This document shows positions 28,369 through 40,816 of a stretch of DNA of 64,000 nucleotides, in pieces. The position numbers and the translations under genes were made by a program. The first letter of the stretch is position 1. Every line of letters begins with the position of its first letter. Origin of the DNA: Atopsyche davidsoni (Eukaryota; Arthropoda; Insecta; Trichoptera; Hydrobiosidae); the NCBI GenBank assembly GCA_022113835.1, contig JAILWY010000024.1:7506501-7570500 (forward strand), read 5' to 3'. Under the pieces are notes generated by a model. The model had not been told where the DNA came from and searched no databases. It worked only from the letters and a program-made list of their open reading frames with translations.

Positions 28369-30066
28369 CCCTGAAGAGCGGCGAGAATAGCCCGGGTGAC
28401 AATGCGGGCGGGCGGCAAGGCGGGCAGGTAGGCGGCGCTGACCGAGGCGGCGGAAATAGCATGCCCGGTGACGCTCGACCTTGCCGCCGAAGGTGCGCAA
28501 TGACGGCCATTAATTAATCACTTTTGAAAAGCTCCATTTGTTCAACAGGTCGTAAAGAGAAATTGTGCCACCTATTAAAATGATTTATACCTAAAAATGA
28601 CAACAAACACGAGGTGTGCTCCGCCTACTGTAAAATATATCCAAGTAAATTTTTTTTTTTTTAATTGTACTCATTCGACGTAAAAGAAATAATTTGACGG
28701 TCAACGCTTTACCGAGTTCATTACTTAGACAATAGCTCGACCGACTGTATTTATATTAATAACGTCCTTATATTGATTAAAAAAATAAGCATAAATGTAC
28801 AGACAGCTCGATTGGAATAATATAAACGGGCGCGTCGTCGAGTAGATCGGAAAGCGGACCTGGCGCAGAGCGGCGAGTGCAGCGGGCGGCGGACCGGCTC
28901 TGGCGGCCGCCCGAGTGATGGATCCTTCCTTTGAATGTGCCGGTGAATAATTGAGGTATTTCGGACGATGTTGGCAGTCGGCATTCAAATAAACGAAATT
29001 CTCTTTGTGAGTTCGAATAAACGAGACACTTTCGAGTATCTTTTCAAGGTTTCGAATTTCGGAAGTTTTTTCTTTTATTTTTTATGCTGTAATAAATCAT
29101 CCGACACAGGGTCTAATGAGAAAACAAAAAGATTGAAGAATTCATTTGCGTAACGCCGAGGAGCACCCGCCTGATGCACCGAGCCCGGAGGCAGAAGCCG
29201 CGGAGGGCGGCAGGCGAGCTCGCGCGCGGGCATCGTTCAATGTCGGAATGTTTTGGTTAAAAAAATAAGCTTGAGCTATTTATGATAGTCAACAGAGTTG
29301 TAGTCACTTTTGACGGAGACGTGAATAAATTGTAAAGCTTTGCGAGACTGTCGGGCTTGGCCCGGTGCCCGGTGGCCGCGCGATCTCGGGGATCTCGGGG
29401 ACGGGCGGCGGCGCAGGTGAGCCGGCGTATCTCCGATCACGTAGCCGGGGAATACGACCGGACATCTGCCGCGTCGCGCACGAGTCGCCGGGACATTGCC
29501 GTCTGAATTTTATATGCCTCTTCAGATATGTTCGGCGTTCCATCACTGAAATTATCGACGGAATATTTTATTACAGGGAGGTATTTTCAGACCCTCGAAT
29601 GAAAAACGAAGCAACAGTGTTTATGCTGAAGCAATAAAATTAACTATATCTGCTGCAGGGTGTATCGATATATACAAAACACCCACAAAAGTGAAAGATT
29701 ACTGAAGACAAGCAGAAGCGTAAATTATCAAAGTCATAAATTAAACGATAGCTAAAAGTTATTTAACACAAGAATTCCATGATACATTATCATCCAGATT
29801 TGATTATCGAATGAGACGTGCAGAACGTTCGATTTAAGCACGGAAGTTAGTCGAAATGAGAACATTCAATTATGTTCATATTCGGACTTAAAAAATCAAA
29901 GACATACACGCGAGGCGAGAAGCGATATCCACCCGCACGGATAAGGTGCTAGCCGCGGGAACGCGTCTCCGGCGGCGGTCGCAGCGGGAGACTCCGCGGG
30001 ACTCGAGGAGCGGCGGGGAATAATGAACCCGGGATCGGCGGGAACAAATCCTCGGCCGGCCACGCC

Positions 30067-30132
30067 CGCCACCGCCACCGCCACCGCCACCGCCACCGCC
30101 ACCGCCACCGCCACCGCCACCGCCACCGCCAC
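30067..30132. repeat. CGCCAC hexamer microsatellite, 11 copies
   Basis: Eleven uninterrupted CGCCAC units. Translated frames on the minus strand give glycine or alternating Val-Ala runs, so the open frames over it are repeat artefacts. Confidence 0.95.
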
Positions 30133-31624
30133 CCCCCGACACGCCTGGACGCGAGGGGTAATTTAATAGTGAAGGTCTGAATAATTTATCCGGCAAATTT
30201 GTATAAACGAACTGCGATTTGATTATTATGGTTTGTTGTTGGTGAAATTTTGCGCTTCCAGCGGGCTGTCGGCGGGCAGTTATTGCAAATGTAGTAATAA
30301 GATTACAGTGCGAATGTTAGATTTGATAACCCTTTTGCTAATAAACCGGAACTTTGATGAAAACTGTGCCTCGGGTTGACCGCAAGAGAGACACAAAAGT
30401 CTTTACGACGACTGAGCCATTGTCACTCTGCTGGGCATTAAAAATATTATCGCAAAATGTAGATAATGTAATATTTAAGAAATTGAGAAAACACATCGGC
30501 CAATGCGGTGCGGGTCGTAAAAAAAATACTATATATCGTTAAGGACGAGACGAAAAGGCGGAGATCTGCAGAAGTCCGGCGATCGGGTCGTAACAGGTGA
30601 GTGGTGAGCGGTGAGAGGTAACAGGTAACAAAGGGCGCGACTAATCCGCGAGAGCCGCCGGCCGGGAGAGCGCCGGCTAATAATATGAAGACGGGCGGCG
30701 CCGTAAATTCCCGGCATTAGACTGTCAGCGGCCGGCAGGGAGCGGCTTAGGCGCTCGGCGGCGCGGATTCAGCGCGGAAAGAAATTATGTATTTGCGGTC
30801 AGCGGGAACAATGCTTAATTATGCCGAATTATTTAAATCGACCGGATGAGCTGAGCGCCGGATTAGAGCGGGATTAAAACGCAAAGATATATTTGTGGCG
30901 TTTAACCTAAATCAAACGCGCCTCGCCAACAGGTCTACCGCTTTTCGACTGCTCGTAATAATAAATTCACGGTCTCGTTGAAGCCGGCGCGTGCAAACAA
31001 TGCTAAATTCAAATTTCACGAAGGGTCGCTTTATCGATTGCGTGCAGAGCAACTCGTTTTGCAAACAAAATAATGAGTAATAGGGCGGGCAGAGAGCGAG
31101 ATGCTGCAGCTCCGGGCGCAGAGGTTCTGCAGCTCCGCGACACTAGCTCGGAGTCTAACTAAGTTCCGAAAGCGCGTCGTGCTCATTCCGAAATACGATA
31201 TCCTGAGCGATGAACGGCCTCCAGTGCCGAGGAAAATCTGGGTTGTCGGGTCAGCGCGTCCTTACCGAATCTCAAATATTTCAAGCCAAACGGAAACGGT
31301 GAGGGTGACGGTCGACCTGTCGAGAGACGTGCGAAATCGGTATGGCAGCTTTTACGAGGATCTAAATATTTCCCTAAATAAAACATTTTAAAATTATAAA
31401 ACACCGTTTACAAGTCTAATAAAATAAAAATCGTTTAATTGCGAGAAGTCCACTGAGAACTTCGAAATAATAGGAAAATGAACCACACTAGACCGAAGAC
31501 GGAGGTTCGTAGCTTAAATACTTCATAAGGTTTTTTTAAAACAATTTTCTTGTTTCCGCTGCGTCCCGTGCATTAAGCGCTAATGCATTCCGAAGCCGCC
31601 CACCGCGGCTAGGGAAGGCGGGAG

Positions 31625-31666
31625 GAGGTAGACGGGACGAGGTAGGCGGGACGAGGTAGGCGGGAG
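31625..31666. repeat. 14-bp tandem repeat, 3 copies
   Basis: The unit GAGGTAGGCGGGAC occurs three times with one or two substitutions (31625-31638, 31639-31652, 31653-31666). Confidence 0.85.
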
Positions 31667-34600
31667 GCGCATTGAGCAATCACAACGACGGCGGGAGTAA
31701 TTACAACGCTGGAAGCTCGGCGGTGTGCGGAGAGAATTATGGAAATGGTCCGTCAATCCAGCCCCGGGAAGGTGCGGACGCCTCGGCCGGGCGGCGCGTT
31801 CGCCATCGTCGCTCGTGAATCACTATATGGAAATGAGCTTTGCGAACGATTACACAATGAGGCTCAGCACAAAGAACGACTCGGTTCTCTGTTTAGATAA
31901 TTAGGATCCGCTCGGCGATACGGTCTTCGTTTTTGTTACAGATTTACACACTTACCGTCCGGCGTAAACGAGAAAGTGACTCGAGATAGAGACGCTCAGT
32001 TCCCAGCTCTGCCGGCTTTGCCAGATCTGCCGGTCGAGCGATGCGTCATATTAATTATGCGCGAAGTTCAAAGCGAGACCGGAGCGGGCGGCGGGAGATT
32101 TATTCGATTCGGGTGAGAGTTCTGCGAGTGCGAGTCCGCGGGCGGGGACGGGCCCGGTCGACTGCAGTCGCGTCTTCGGCTAGCCGAGGAGACCGCCCTG
32201 AAATCCGCCCTGAAGCATCGCGCGTCCGCGATAATGTTGCGGTGAGCGAACATTTCTCATTTAGCGGGATATAATTTGTAAAAAGAAAAGCACTAAAATA
32301 TACTTGCTACTCATTGTAAAGGATTTATAGTGTATTCCAAAATATACATACAAAACCGAATAGCATAAAAGTTACTCGATACGGGTAGAGTTAAGGATTC
32401 GGGAGGTAACGGACCGAGTATAGATGTGAGCACCGGCACCTCCGTCCGAATGCCCGTCACCAGAAAACTCTCCCCGGTGGTCTCTCTCCAGATCGCCAGA
32501 CGGGGCTGTCGAGGGCGAGTACCGCGGCCCCGTTCCGCGGCTCGTTCGGATTAAACTTTCATGCAGATGAGGCCACGGCTTTGTATTTAGTGCGCTTTCT
32601 CGCCGAGTAATTAAATTTTCATTCGGATCGCGGGCGCTCCAAAGTGGCGGTAGTTATCGACAAGGTTGACGACACTCTCGCGCGCCGTTAGCACTCGGCG
32701 GGACTGCACTCGCAATGCGAAGGCGTGGGTGTTGATAATTATTGCTGCGCGTTATTGCGGCCACGATCCCGAGACCGACCTGCGTGAACGTCGTACTGAA
32801 ATACCATTATGCAATAGTGTCATAAAAATAAACAGGGTTGTCCAGCGGAGAATGAGCGGATGACCGTCGGGTTTTTTGGGTCAGCCGACCTCGGAGTTCA
32901 GGTATTTGTGGTCGAAACGAAAGTATTACCAAATATCATAGACTCAAAGGTGTGCAAACGCTTTATGATAATATATTTTAACTTACTTGATGTACTATCG
33001 TCTCCAAAACGGAATAAGGATAACGCTTTTAAAAGGGTTTTTTACTGTTCAAAAATTAAACACGGCCAATAGAATTTTGTTAACACCAGAAAACATTTAT
33101 AGAAGTAGGAGTATTAATTTCGATCCACAATAAATCTTTGTCTATCGATATGCACATTTTTTTGTTTTTTTTTTTACATTTCATCCAAACAACAAAAATA
33201 TACTTAATTATCTTTTTATTTACAGATATAAGCTTACACAACAGACAGGTATCTGGTACCTCCTGCCGCCCTCGCTCTGGCGAGTTGTTGCACAAGACAC
33301 TCGGCGGACACACACTCGTGCCCCGAGGCGCCGTGCCGTCGTGGCTGGCTGCAAGCGTGAAGACGCACGACTCGAGATGCGATGAATTCGCAGCTCGGCG
33401 CGGGGCAACGCTCTGCCTATTTGTGACGTACGGAGCGGCCATAAGGCGAGGGGCGGTCGCTGGCAGGGAAAAGAGGTCGGCGCACTGGCGGTCCCGCCGG
33501 CCCTCGGCGACAATGCGCGGCTGATGAAATATATCGCCGAAGATATTTTCGGTCGGAGGATTCCGCGGCGGTTACGCGAGCCCCGTAATGCAAACGCATT
33601 CGACTGCATTCGGCGCCGTGCGCGGTTGCGTTATGTCGCGCCCGACGCATTGTGTCTCACGAGCGATGTGGAGACCGTTAACTCTCGCTTCGGTGGTTTG
33701 TCAGTTCGTCCGATCGTTAAGCGATTTGGCGGCTTCAGGCACAGCTGAAAAGTCGACAGCAGATCGGCAATTCCGAAGAAGGACTTGTAGATCACTTTTA
33801 TATGAGAAAAATCTAAATCAGTTCGCCGAAAAGAGTTTTTTCACACCTCACTTGGGATTCGAGACTTCGACAGATATAGAAACATTATTCCGCGCTGCTA
33901 AAGTTGGGGAGAGTAAACGACAGCGTGATCAACGATGACGGAAAGACCGCCGGCTAACCGCGGTGGCGATCGCACCGAGAGCGGGAGATACGGATTTCGA
34001 GCAGAGCACCGGTGAGGATATTGCAGCTGGACGGAGGTGTGGCGCTTAATTTAGGATTGGCCCAATAAGAAGCGCCCCTCAATCTTCCGGAAAAGCAATA
34101 TGAGGCGACGCAGAGCCGCGCTGACGGACGCGTCCTCCGTCAGCCGTGATTTGTGGCGCGGGCGACCCGCTGGGAAGTACGCTCAAGATAAACATTCAAA
34201 ACACTATCGTTTTGTAGTTTTCTTTTCAGGGTTATTTAGAATGATCGTGTGTTCGATTATCTCGTATACGCTACACGTATTTTCCGAGGTGCTCTAAAAC
34301 AAGGGTTCGGTTGTTTGCTCAAAAATAACAATGAGATGCTTGAACAAATGTGCGAAAACAGCGATCGCCATTCATTAGGTCGCATAACACGACGGCCGAA
34401 GCGGAGAGCTATTCCCGGTTGAAAGAAAATGTGCTCTGTATTTATTGAAGTCAATAAATCGGAATGCGCCTCGATGTCCAAGGATGAGAGCCACTAATAG
34501 CGGTATATGCTCGCGTGCGCGGATTAAAATTTAGCATTGATATATAGTTCCGGACGAAAGGTGTCGCAGAAATCGACCGCTCAGGAGGTGCCAAGAAATA

Positions 34601-35950
34601 CCAGCGTATCCGTCAATGTCTCTCCGCGAAACCGCGGCTCTCCCAGGACCGGCCGGCGGGCCTCGCGCCTCGTTAGCGCGCATCGGCTGACTGATATTAA
34701 TGCGCGGCTATATGCGAACCCGCTTCGGCCCGATGAAACTACCGACGTTTCAATCGTTGAGATATTTCAATATCGGCCGGACGCACGTCGTGAAAAGCGA
34801 CGACACCTGACGAACGGTCGCAGAAAGCCGGGCAGTTCCAGAGCCGCGGGACCCAGCGTCCGGCAGAGTAGCTCAGTTATCAAACTTGGAATAATTCAAA
34901 AACGATATGCATTAATCGCGTATGGATCGAAGCGTAAAAATAAATAATCAATACCCGTTACTTAGGAAGATGACCCGAATGAAACGCACAAAGTGATATT
35001 AGGCACTTTTATGTATATTGAATGATTCCATAAAAGCGAGGGGAGGCCGCATCGAGTATATTAACCTGAAACGCACACCGAGAAATCCCTAATATGATTA
35101 CCCGAGCCACAAAAATGTTATCGAAGAGGGTTCGTGCGCCGAACTAAAAAGTATCGAGCGGGGCGGAGTCCCTCGGGGGCCGCTGCGACATCCGCGGGAC
35201 GTTAACGGCGACCCCGGGATGCGGGGCGAGCGGGGCGAGCGGGACGAGCGACCGACGCCAATTTACGGTGACACCTTTATGACCGACGGGAGGCGCCGTC
35301 GCGAGCCGCGAGCTCCGGTGCCGGCTCGCGGGCGGAATTAGCTGCGAGGACTCCCGCGCCGGAGTAATCGAACGGTAATCGCATTGCCGCGTGTCGTCCA
35401 TCACTCGGCGTCATCTCCGCAGCCGTAAAAGTATTTCATCAATATTGACGTCGACTCTCGCACCGTTCGGATAAATGGCATTTTATATTATTACCCGGTC
35501 GTGCGCGTTTAGCGAACAAAATGCGGCGGAATATTTTAAAATAAATTTAAAAGGTAAGCGTATAGAATTATTTCAATTTGTAAAACCGTCAAACGAGAAT
35601 GTGCGATAAAACGCGTCGCTTTGTTGCGCACGTACATCACCGGCGGGACCCGCGAGGAAGCCGCCGCGGTCATTAGTAAAGCTGAATTCCTCAGACGGTC
35701 CCGAGGGCGGCCGGGCGGGGGGCGCAGGCAAACGAGCGCGTCCAGGTGCGGCCGGTAAAGTACGGCCGGCCCGGGAACAAGGGAGGCGAATTTAAGAGAC
35801 ATCGGAGATGCCGGGCGTCGCAGTAAATATAAATAATACGCGGCCACGCGGGACCGGCCCGGCGCTGCAATAACTAAGCGCGGCGGGGGCGGGGGCTGGG
35901 GGCGGGGCCGCCAGCAGGCTGCGCGCCACTGGCGAACGGGACGCCTGTTC

Positions 35951-36000
35951 GATGATGTTGATCTTAAATATCGAATTAGATATTTAAGATCAACATCATC
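35951..36000. repeat. Perfect 22-bp inverted repeat
   Basis: The arm at 35951-35972 is an exact reverse complement of 35979-36000, with a 6-base loop GAATTA. It is followed after four bases by a second perfect hairpin. It could be a cruciform, a foldback remnant or a transcribed hairpin; there is no evidence to choose. Confidence 0.9.
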
Positions 36001-36004
36001 GATC

Positions 36005-36035
36005 ATCGTAATCATCGGATTACGATGATTACGAT
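36005..36035. repeat. Perfect 13-bp inverted repeat
   Basis: ATCGTAATCATCG at 36005-36017 and its exact reverse complement at 36023-36035 flank a 5-base loop. It lies immediately beside the 22-bp hairpin. Confidence 0.9.
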
Positions 36036-37940
36036 AACCTTACCTTACCCAAAAGGTGTCAATGCGCCGAAGGGTCGTCAAAATATTTTCAACATTATGG
36101 GTAACATCGTGAAGACGAGACCGACGATTTAACAGCAGATCGACAGTAACCGGGTGAGGATGACGGTCACTTATAATCCCCCCTAGTCGACTATCTCTGA
36201 GTTGACTCCCTGTCTACCTCGCTTTCCAAATAAAGTATTCCATTTACTCGTCCATCCATCAGAGTGTAATTAATTCGACAGTATATATTTCGGGCTATGT
36301 TACAATCCGCAGATGCAAACAGCGAGCGACTCCCGCACGCGCGTCGCTCTACTCGCGACTAGTCCCGGCGGCGCGCTCGGAGGACGAACGGTGACGCGGC
36401 ATTAGCGCGAGACTCGGCTGCACTCTGCAATATTCAATCTAGACTTGATAACAATTTGAGCGCGTGATTTTGAAAAGGTGTAATTGCCAGTTAGCGTTCC
36501 CGAGCGCCGCGCGCCCTGGCGAGGTAATAATCCTTTGCACCAGTCTTCCGCGCCCGCAAAAACGCGACTTTATAATATGTTAAAATTACCGCTTCAAAGT
36601 TTAATAAGACGCGGAACGGCGGCGGAGACTTCGGGAGTCTGGCTGGATGCAATTATTATCATGTCTGGCTGCGGGGGGTGCGGGGGCGCGGGGGGCGCGG
36701 GGGGCCGGCTCTGCGTGCAGGCACCTCGCCCGGCGCGTCAGCCGAGCTGAGCAAACGGGGCGATAATTTATGCCTCGATTAAACAAATAGTCTTATCAAT
36801 TTAGTAACTTGTTCGACTGTCATTAATTAAATTTCGCAATATAGAAAAATTAAAATTTTAAAAATACTCGCACGGTAAATGTCTTGAAAAAAAATCTGTA
36901 AACGTGTTCATGAACAACCCGGGATGATGCAGTTCCCGGGTGAGCGATGTGAAATTTACTTACGCTCATATTTCTTCCGATTTAATATTAATTGGAGGCA
37001 AAATGATAAAATATTGAAACAAAGTAAAGCTAAAATATGTACATTTCTTCTTTCAAATTATATCTAAAATATACTATTAAGTAAGAATAGAAAACGTAGT
37101 TCTGTATAATAGTCAAGTACGAAATATCAGAGCTATTAATATGGGAAAGTGGCGTGGGAGTTTGACTTACATTTCAATAATTATTACTGTTGGACGTTGA
37201 AATTAAATATACTGTCGTGATTCATACGCACACGGTTGCACAGTCATTAAATATTTAAACTAACAGTCGGGTGGCACGTTGTTACAAAGAACAGATGAGA
37301 TAAAAAAAAATAGCATTGAAGTGATGCGGTCGTGCTTTGAGTGAATAAACACACATAACTCACTCAGACACCGACCCACTCGGGAGCAGGGTCGCAAGCC
37401 GCATTTCGGGACATACCTGAAACAATCGAGAAAGAAAACGCGTTATTACAAAGAGTCACTTATTTATACAACGGAATACTTCGCTACAGAACGGCAGACA
37501 ATGAAATTAGCAAAAATGTATAGTGTTAATTACAGACAGGCGAATCAATCACATTTGTATGTGATTAATGTTTCCATTTAACAAAAACAAAATCTATGGC
37601 GCGCGAGGAGAGTCGAGAATTGCAAGTATGCGTGATTGTGGAGTTGCCAGCGGGATAAATTAGATTCGCGGATATTTCGGGAGGCGGTAAGAAATGAAAC
37701 ACCGGCGCAGTGCGAGCTCGCTAATTGAATCTAATGCGAACCTGACGTCCGGAATTACGGGCGCGCCGGGGGACTATTTTGGATATTGCCGAGTTAATTT
37801 GATTGTGTTTAGAAATGCATTTGAATTTTGCTCGGGTGTAATTCGGCGTTTTGGAATTTGTCAACTTCAACTGAAACCGAGACGAACACACTTGGCTGAC
37901 TTTACGAGCAAATTAGTTTGTTTACTATCGGATATTCAAA

Positions 37941-37955
37941 ATATGTGTACTTGCT
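37941..37955. repeat. Target-site duplication, copy at the element's 3' side
   Basis: ATATGTGTACTTGCT here is identical to 42189-42203. The flanking bases differ on both sides (37940 A vs 42188 C; 37956 C vs 42204 G), so the match is exactly 15 bp, as expected of non-LTR retrotransposon insertion. Confidence 0.85.
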
Positions 37956-38041
37956 CATCAATCGTCTTTGGCTTTAGCAGCGGTACAAAAAAAATATGTT
38001 TCTTTTCTTCAAACGCTTTCATACTGGCTAGGTGGCGTGTG

Positions 38042-40816
38042 TCACCATGTAGTTGTATTTATGTGGAGTGGTGTGTGGGTGGGAGGAGGGTGGGGGGATT
38101 TGGAGGAGTTGGTGGGGGGGGGGGGGATGGCTTTTGGCCTTTTCTTATATAGGCAATCTTCTAGGTTGTACTCTAGAAGGTGGCTGATCGAGGGGTTTGG
38201 GACAAGGGATGTCGATGTTTGGAAGGAGTGGGCGAGGTCGATGATTACCTCGTGGATCGTCTTGGTGTTTGTATCCCTGTGGAGTTGGGCATTTTGGACG
38301 AACCACGGGGCGTTCATCGCCCATCGGAGGACTATGTTTTGAATGGTTTGAAGGGGTTTAAGTCTCTTAGGTGCGATGTAACCCCAGATGGGGCAGGCGT
38401 AGGTGAGGATGGGACGGATCATTACTTTTAGGAGTAGGATTTTGTTGACGGGAGAGAGTTTGCTCTTTTTACAGAGTAATGGGGAGAGGATTGCGATTGC
38501 TGCTCTGGCTTTGCTGGCAGTGGTCTTGACGTGTGGGGTCCAGGTGAGTTTCCGGTCAAGTGTGAGGCCGAGGTACTTGACCGTTTTTCTCCATGGTATT
38601 TTGATTCCGTCTAGGGTGATGCTGTCGGGGTGTGTTCGTTTGGCAGGTATTTGGAAGAGTATTGCCTCGCTTTTTGTCGGATTTGTTTTGATCCTCCAAT
38701 CCTCGAACCAGGAGCTCACTGCGTCTAGTGAGGATTGGACTTTGGCGGCTGCTGTGGCGGGTGATTGTGATCTTGCCAGTATGGCAGTGTCGTCGGCGTA
38801 TAGGGCGATGATGGTGTTCGGGGTGGTGGGTATTGGGATATCGGAGGTGTAAATGTTGAAAAGGTGCGGGGATAGGATAGAGCCTTGGGGGACTCCAGCA
38901 GTCATACGTCTGCTGGGGGAAGTGAGGGAGTCGTGTTTGATTCTGAAGGAGCGGTCGGAGAGGTAGGAGTGGATCATTCGAATCACGTGGGAGGGGTAGC
39001 CGAAGGTGTGGAGCTTTGTGAGGAGGCCTGCGTGCCAGACTTTGTCGAAGGCTTTCGCTACGTCAAGGAAGGCCGCGCACGTGGTCTCCTTCTTTCCAAA
39101 CCCGTCGCAGATGTGCTCCACTACTCTTAGGAGTTGGTGGGTGGTCGCGTGTAGCGGGCGGAATCCGTGTTGCTCATCCGGGAGGGTTTCGAGGGCTCTT
39201 GTCATGCTGGAGATGTGCTTGAGCAGGATCCTCTCAAAAAGTTTGCCGAGATTTGAAATGAGGCTGATGGGTCTATAGTCTTCCGGAGCCGTGCCCTTTT
39301 TCATCGGCTTCCGGATCAAAATTACGTCGGCCCTTCTCCACGCCTCGGGGAAGTAGCAGAGGTCCAGGGATGCTTTGCATATGGCTGCCAGGGCTTCCGC
39401 TCCGGGGGTGGGGAGAGCCTTCAGCGCCATGGAGAGGACTTTGTCCGGGCCGGGAGCTTTTTTGGAGTTGGTTTGTGCCAGCAGTTCTGAGATTGCTGGG
39501 ATCAGGTCTTTGAGATCGCAGGGTTCCGGGTCGCATGTAGGGGCGAGTGGGAGTCTCGCTGCGTCTCTCTCCACAATTCGTGTGCGGAGTGGATTTGTAT
39601 CAGGGTTCGGGCTGAACTGGGTGGCCATCGCGTCGGCGAAGACCACCAGCTTGTCGGCCGGGTCCGTAACCAGTCCTTTCGAAGTTTGTATGGGAGGGAT
39701 GTCTGCCGCGCTCATTTTGTATTTGAGAGATTTGCACAATTTCCAAATGGAATTGTCCTCTGTCCCGAGGGAGAGGATCTTATCATTCCATCTGTCGTTG
39801 TGTAGCTTCCTGAGGGACTTCTTCACCTCTAATTGGAGTCGGTTCATGCGTCTCTTTTCAGCCGGGTCGCAGTAGTTTTGCCAGGCGCGGCGAGCTCGGT
39901 TCTTTTCCCTAATAAGCTCCTTGATTTCAGGAGGGAAGTTCTGGTGGAAGGAGTCGTCTGCCTTGGCGCTTTTTGTGGCCGCTGATTGTGCGGCGGTGAT
40001 TTGGGCCGTGAGGGTTTCTACTGCCCGATCTATATCCGTGGTGGAAACTAGATTCGTTGGGGGTGTTATGGTTTCGCGGGCAAGCCCCTGGAATTTCTTC
40101 CAGGAGATCCTGCCCGCCGATGGTGAGGGTGTTGGGACATCCGTGCTCTGGATGTCCATTATGACCGGGTTGTGGTCTGAAGCAAGCTCGGGGACAGTCT
40201 GCAGGCGGTATGTCCACTTGACATTTGCCAGTAGAGCGATGTCAAGGATGTCGCCTACGCCGTCTGGGCCGAAGTGTGTGGGGGTGTCGGGGGCTGCAAC
40301 TGTGACTAGAGTGCGGTCTGTCCATCTCTTGAGGGCGTTGCCTTTTGAGTTGGTCTTTCGCGCGCCCCAGTCCCAGTGCTTGGCGTTGAGGTCGCCTCCT
40401 AGTAGGGTCGGTATATGGGAGCCTTTCACTTCGGGGAAGAGTGCTTTGAGGTCATCGGCGTATATCTTTTTGTTGGGGGCGCAGTATGCGGCTATTGTTC
40501 TGAACTGCCCCGCGGCAGTTTTTACCGAGATGACGGTCGCCTCGACGTGCGTTAGGGTGGGGGACGGGAGTGCGTGGTGAGGCAGCGATCTCTTGATGAG
40601 TATCGCTGTGCCTCCTCCTCTTGCGTCTAGCCGGTCGTTTCTGTAGGCTCTGTAGTTCGGCTGGTTGAGGTTGTCTCCTGCTCTGAGGTGTGTCTCGTTT
40701 ATGAGTAGGAGATCGACGTCGTAGGTTGAAAGAAAGTCACCCACTTCCTTGGATTGCCTCTTCACGCCGTTGGCGTTCCAGAATACGATCCTTAGATATT
40801 TGCGTGGGGACGCCAT
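38042..40816 (-). CDS. Retrotransposon ORF2: endonuclease and reverse transcriptase
   Basis: This 924-residue protein nicks target DNA and copies the element RNA from the nick (target-primed reverse transcription, known for this class). Residues about 8-220 form an APE-type endonuclease: N14 in WNANG, E41 in NETHL, GGDLNAKH around 140-147, and SDHNP at 213-217. The reverse transcriptase spans about 450-760: KKAPGPDK (452-459), RPISLISNLGK (515-525), QHGFRP (549-554), FLDVAKAFD with catalytic D585, GVPQGSILSP (641-650), and the YADD active site at 673-676. A WKL(C)KSLK-type linker lies near 358-365, and a Jockey-like NAPWFVQN region lies near 835-842. No RNase H domain is seen. ATG at 40816-40814 follows directly after the ORF1 stop. 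A run of 13 Gs on the plus strand (38114-38126) encodes prolines near the C-terminus and is prone to length change. All key residues are present, so the enzyme looks intact. Confidence 0.95.
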   Translation of the reverse strand: MASPRKYLRIVFWNANGVKRQSKEVGDFLSTYDVDLLLINETHLRAGDNLNQPNYRAYRNDRLDARGGGTAILIKRSLPHHALPSPTLTHVEATVISVKTAAGQFRTIAAYCAPNKKIYADDLKALFPEVKGSHIPTLLGGDLNAKHWDWGARKTNSKGNALKRWTDRTLVTVAAPDTPTHFGPDGVGDILDIALLANVKWTYRLQTVPELASDHNPVIMDIQSTDVPTPSPSAGRISWKKFQGLARETITPPTNLVSTTDIDRAVETLTAQITAAQSAATKSAKADDSFHQNFPPEIKELIREKNRARRAWQNYCDPAEKRRMNRLQLEVKKSLRKLHNDRWNDKILSLGTEDNSIWKLCKSLKYKMSAADIPPIQTSKGLVTDPADKLVVFADAMATQFSPNPDTNPLRTRIVERDAARLPLAPTCDPEPCDLKDLIPAISELLAQTNSKKAPGPDKVLSMALKALPTPGAEALAAICKASLDLCYFPEAWRRADVILIRKPMKKGTAPEDYRPISLISNLGKLFERILLKHISSMTRALETLPDEQHGFRPLHATTHQLLRVVEHICDGFGKKETTCAAFLDVAKAFDKVWHAGLLTKLHTFGYPSHVIRMIHSYLSDRSFRIKHDSLTSPSRRMTAGVPQGSILSPHLFNIYTSDIPIPTTPNTIIALYADDTAILARSQSPATAAAKVQSSLDAVSSWFEDWRIKTNPTKSEAILFQIPAKRTHPDSITLDGIKIPWRKTVKYLGLTLDRKLTWTPHVKTTASKARAAIAILSPLLCKKSKLSPVNKILLLKVMIRPILTYACPIWGYIAPKRLKPLQTIQNIVLRWAMNAPWFVQNAQLHRDTNTKTIHEVIIDLAHSFQTSTSLVPNPSISHLLEYNLEDCLYKKRPKAIPPPPTNSSKSPHPPPTHTPLHINTTTW

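Larger units (their letters stand above)
21051..30160. other. Non-coding DNA, dense CpG-rich islands
   Basis: CpG-rich islands lie at about 21690-21830, 22180-22560, 22735-22870, 23390-23720, 24220-24320, 24590-24770, 24940-25360, 25740-26300, 26740-26830, 27720-27960, 28330-28510, 28820-28930, 29150-29240, 29350-29490 and 29900-30160. Blocks at 27180-27660, 28110-28310 and 28520-28800 are AT-rich. A G-run of about 14 lies near 21427-21440. Open frames such as 22140-22460 and 23471-23701 show no domain. Confidence 0.5.
30161..37940. other. Non-coding DNA left of the retrotransposon
   Basis: CpG-rich islands lie at about 30540-30780, 31080-31330, 31590-31810, 32060-32240, 32400-32560, 33260-33520, 33540-33720, 33930-34170, 34560-34870, 35150-35400, 35630-35950, 36300-36420, 36600-36760 and 37680-37770. 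Positions 36790-37330 are AT-rich. No open frame has a recognisable domain. The paired hairpins at 35951-36035 and the tandem repeats are listed separately. Confidence 0.5.

Noticed and set aside
29888..30196. Glycine-run and Val-Ala-run open frames
   Set aside because: They are translations of the CGCCAC microsatellite.
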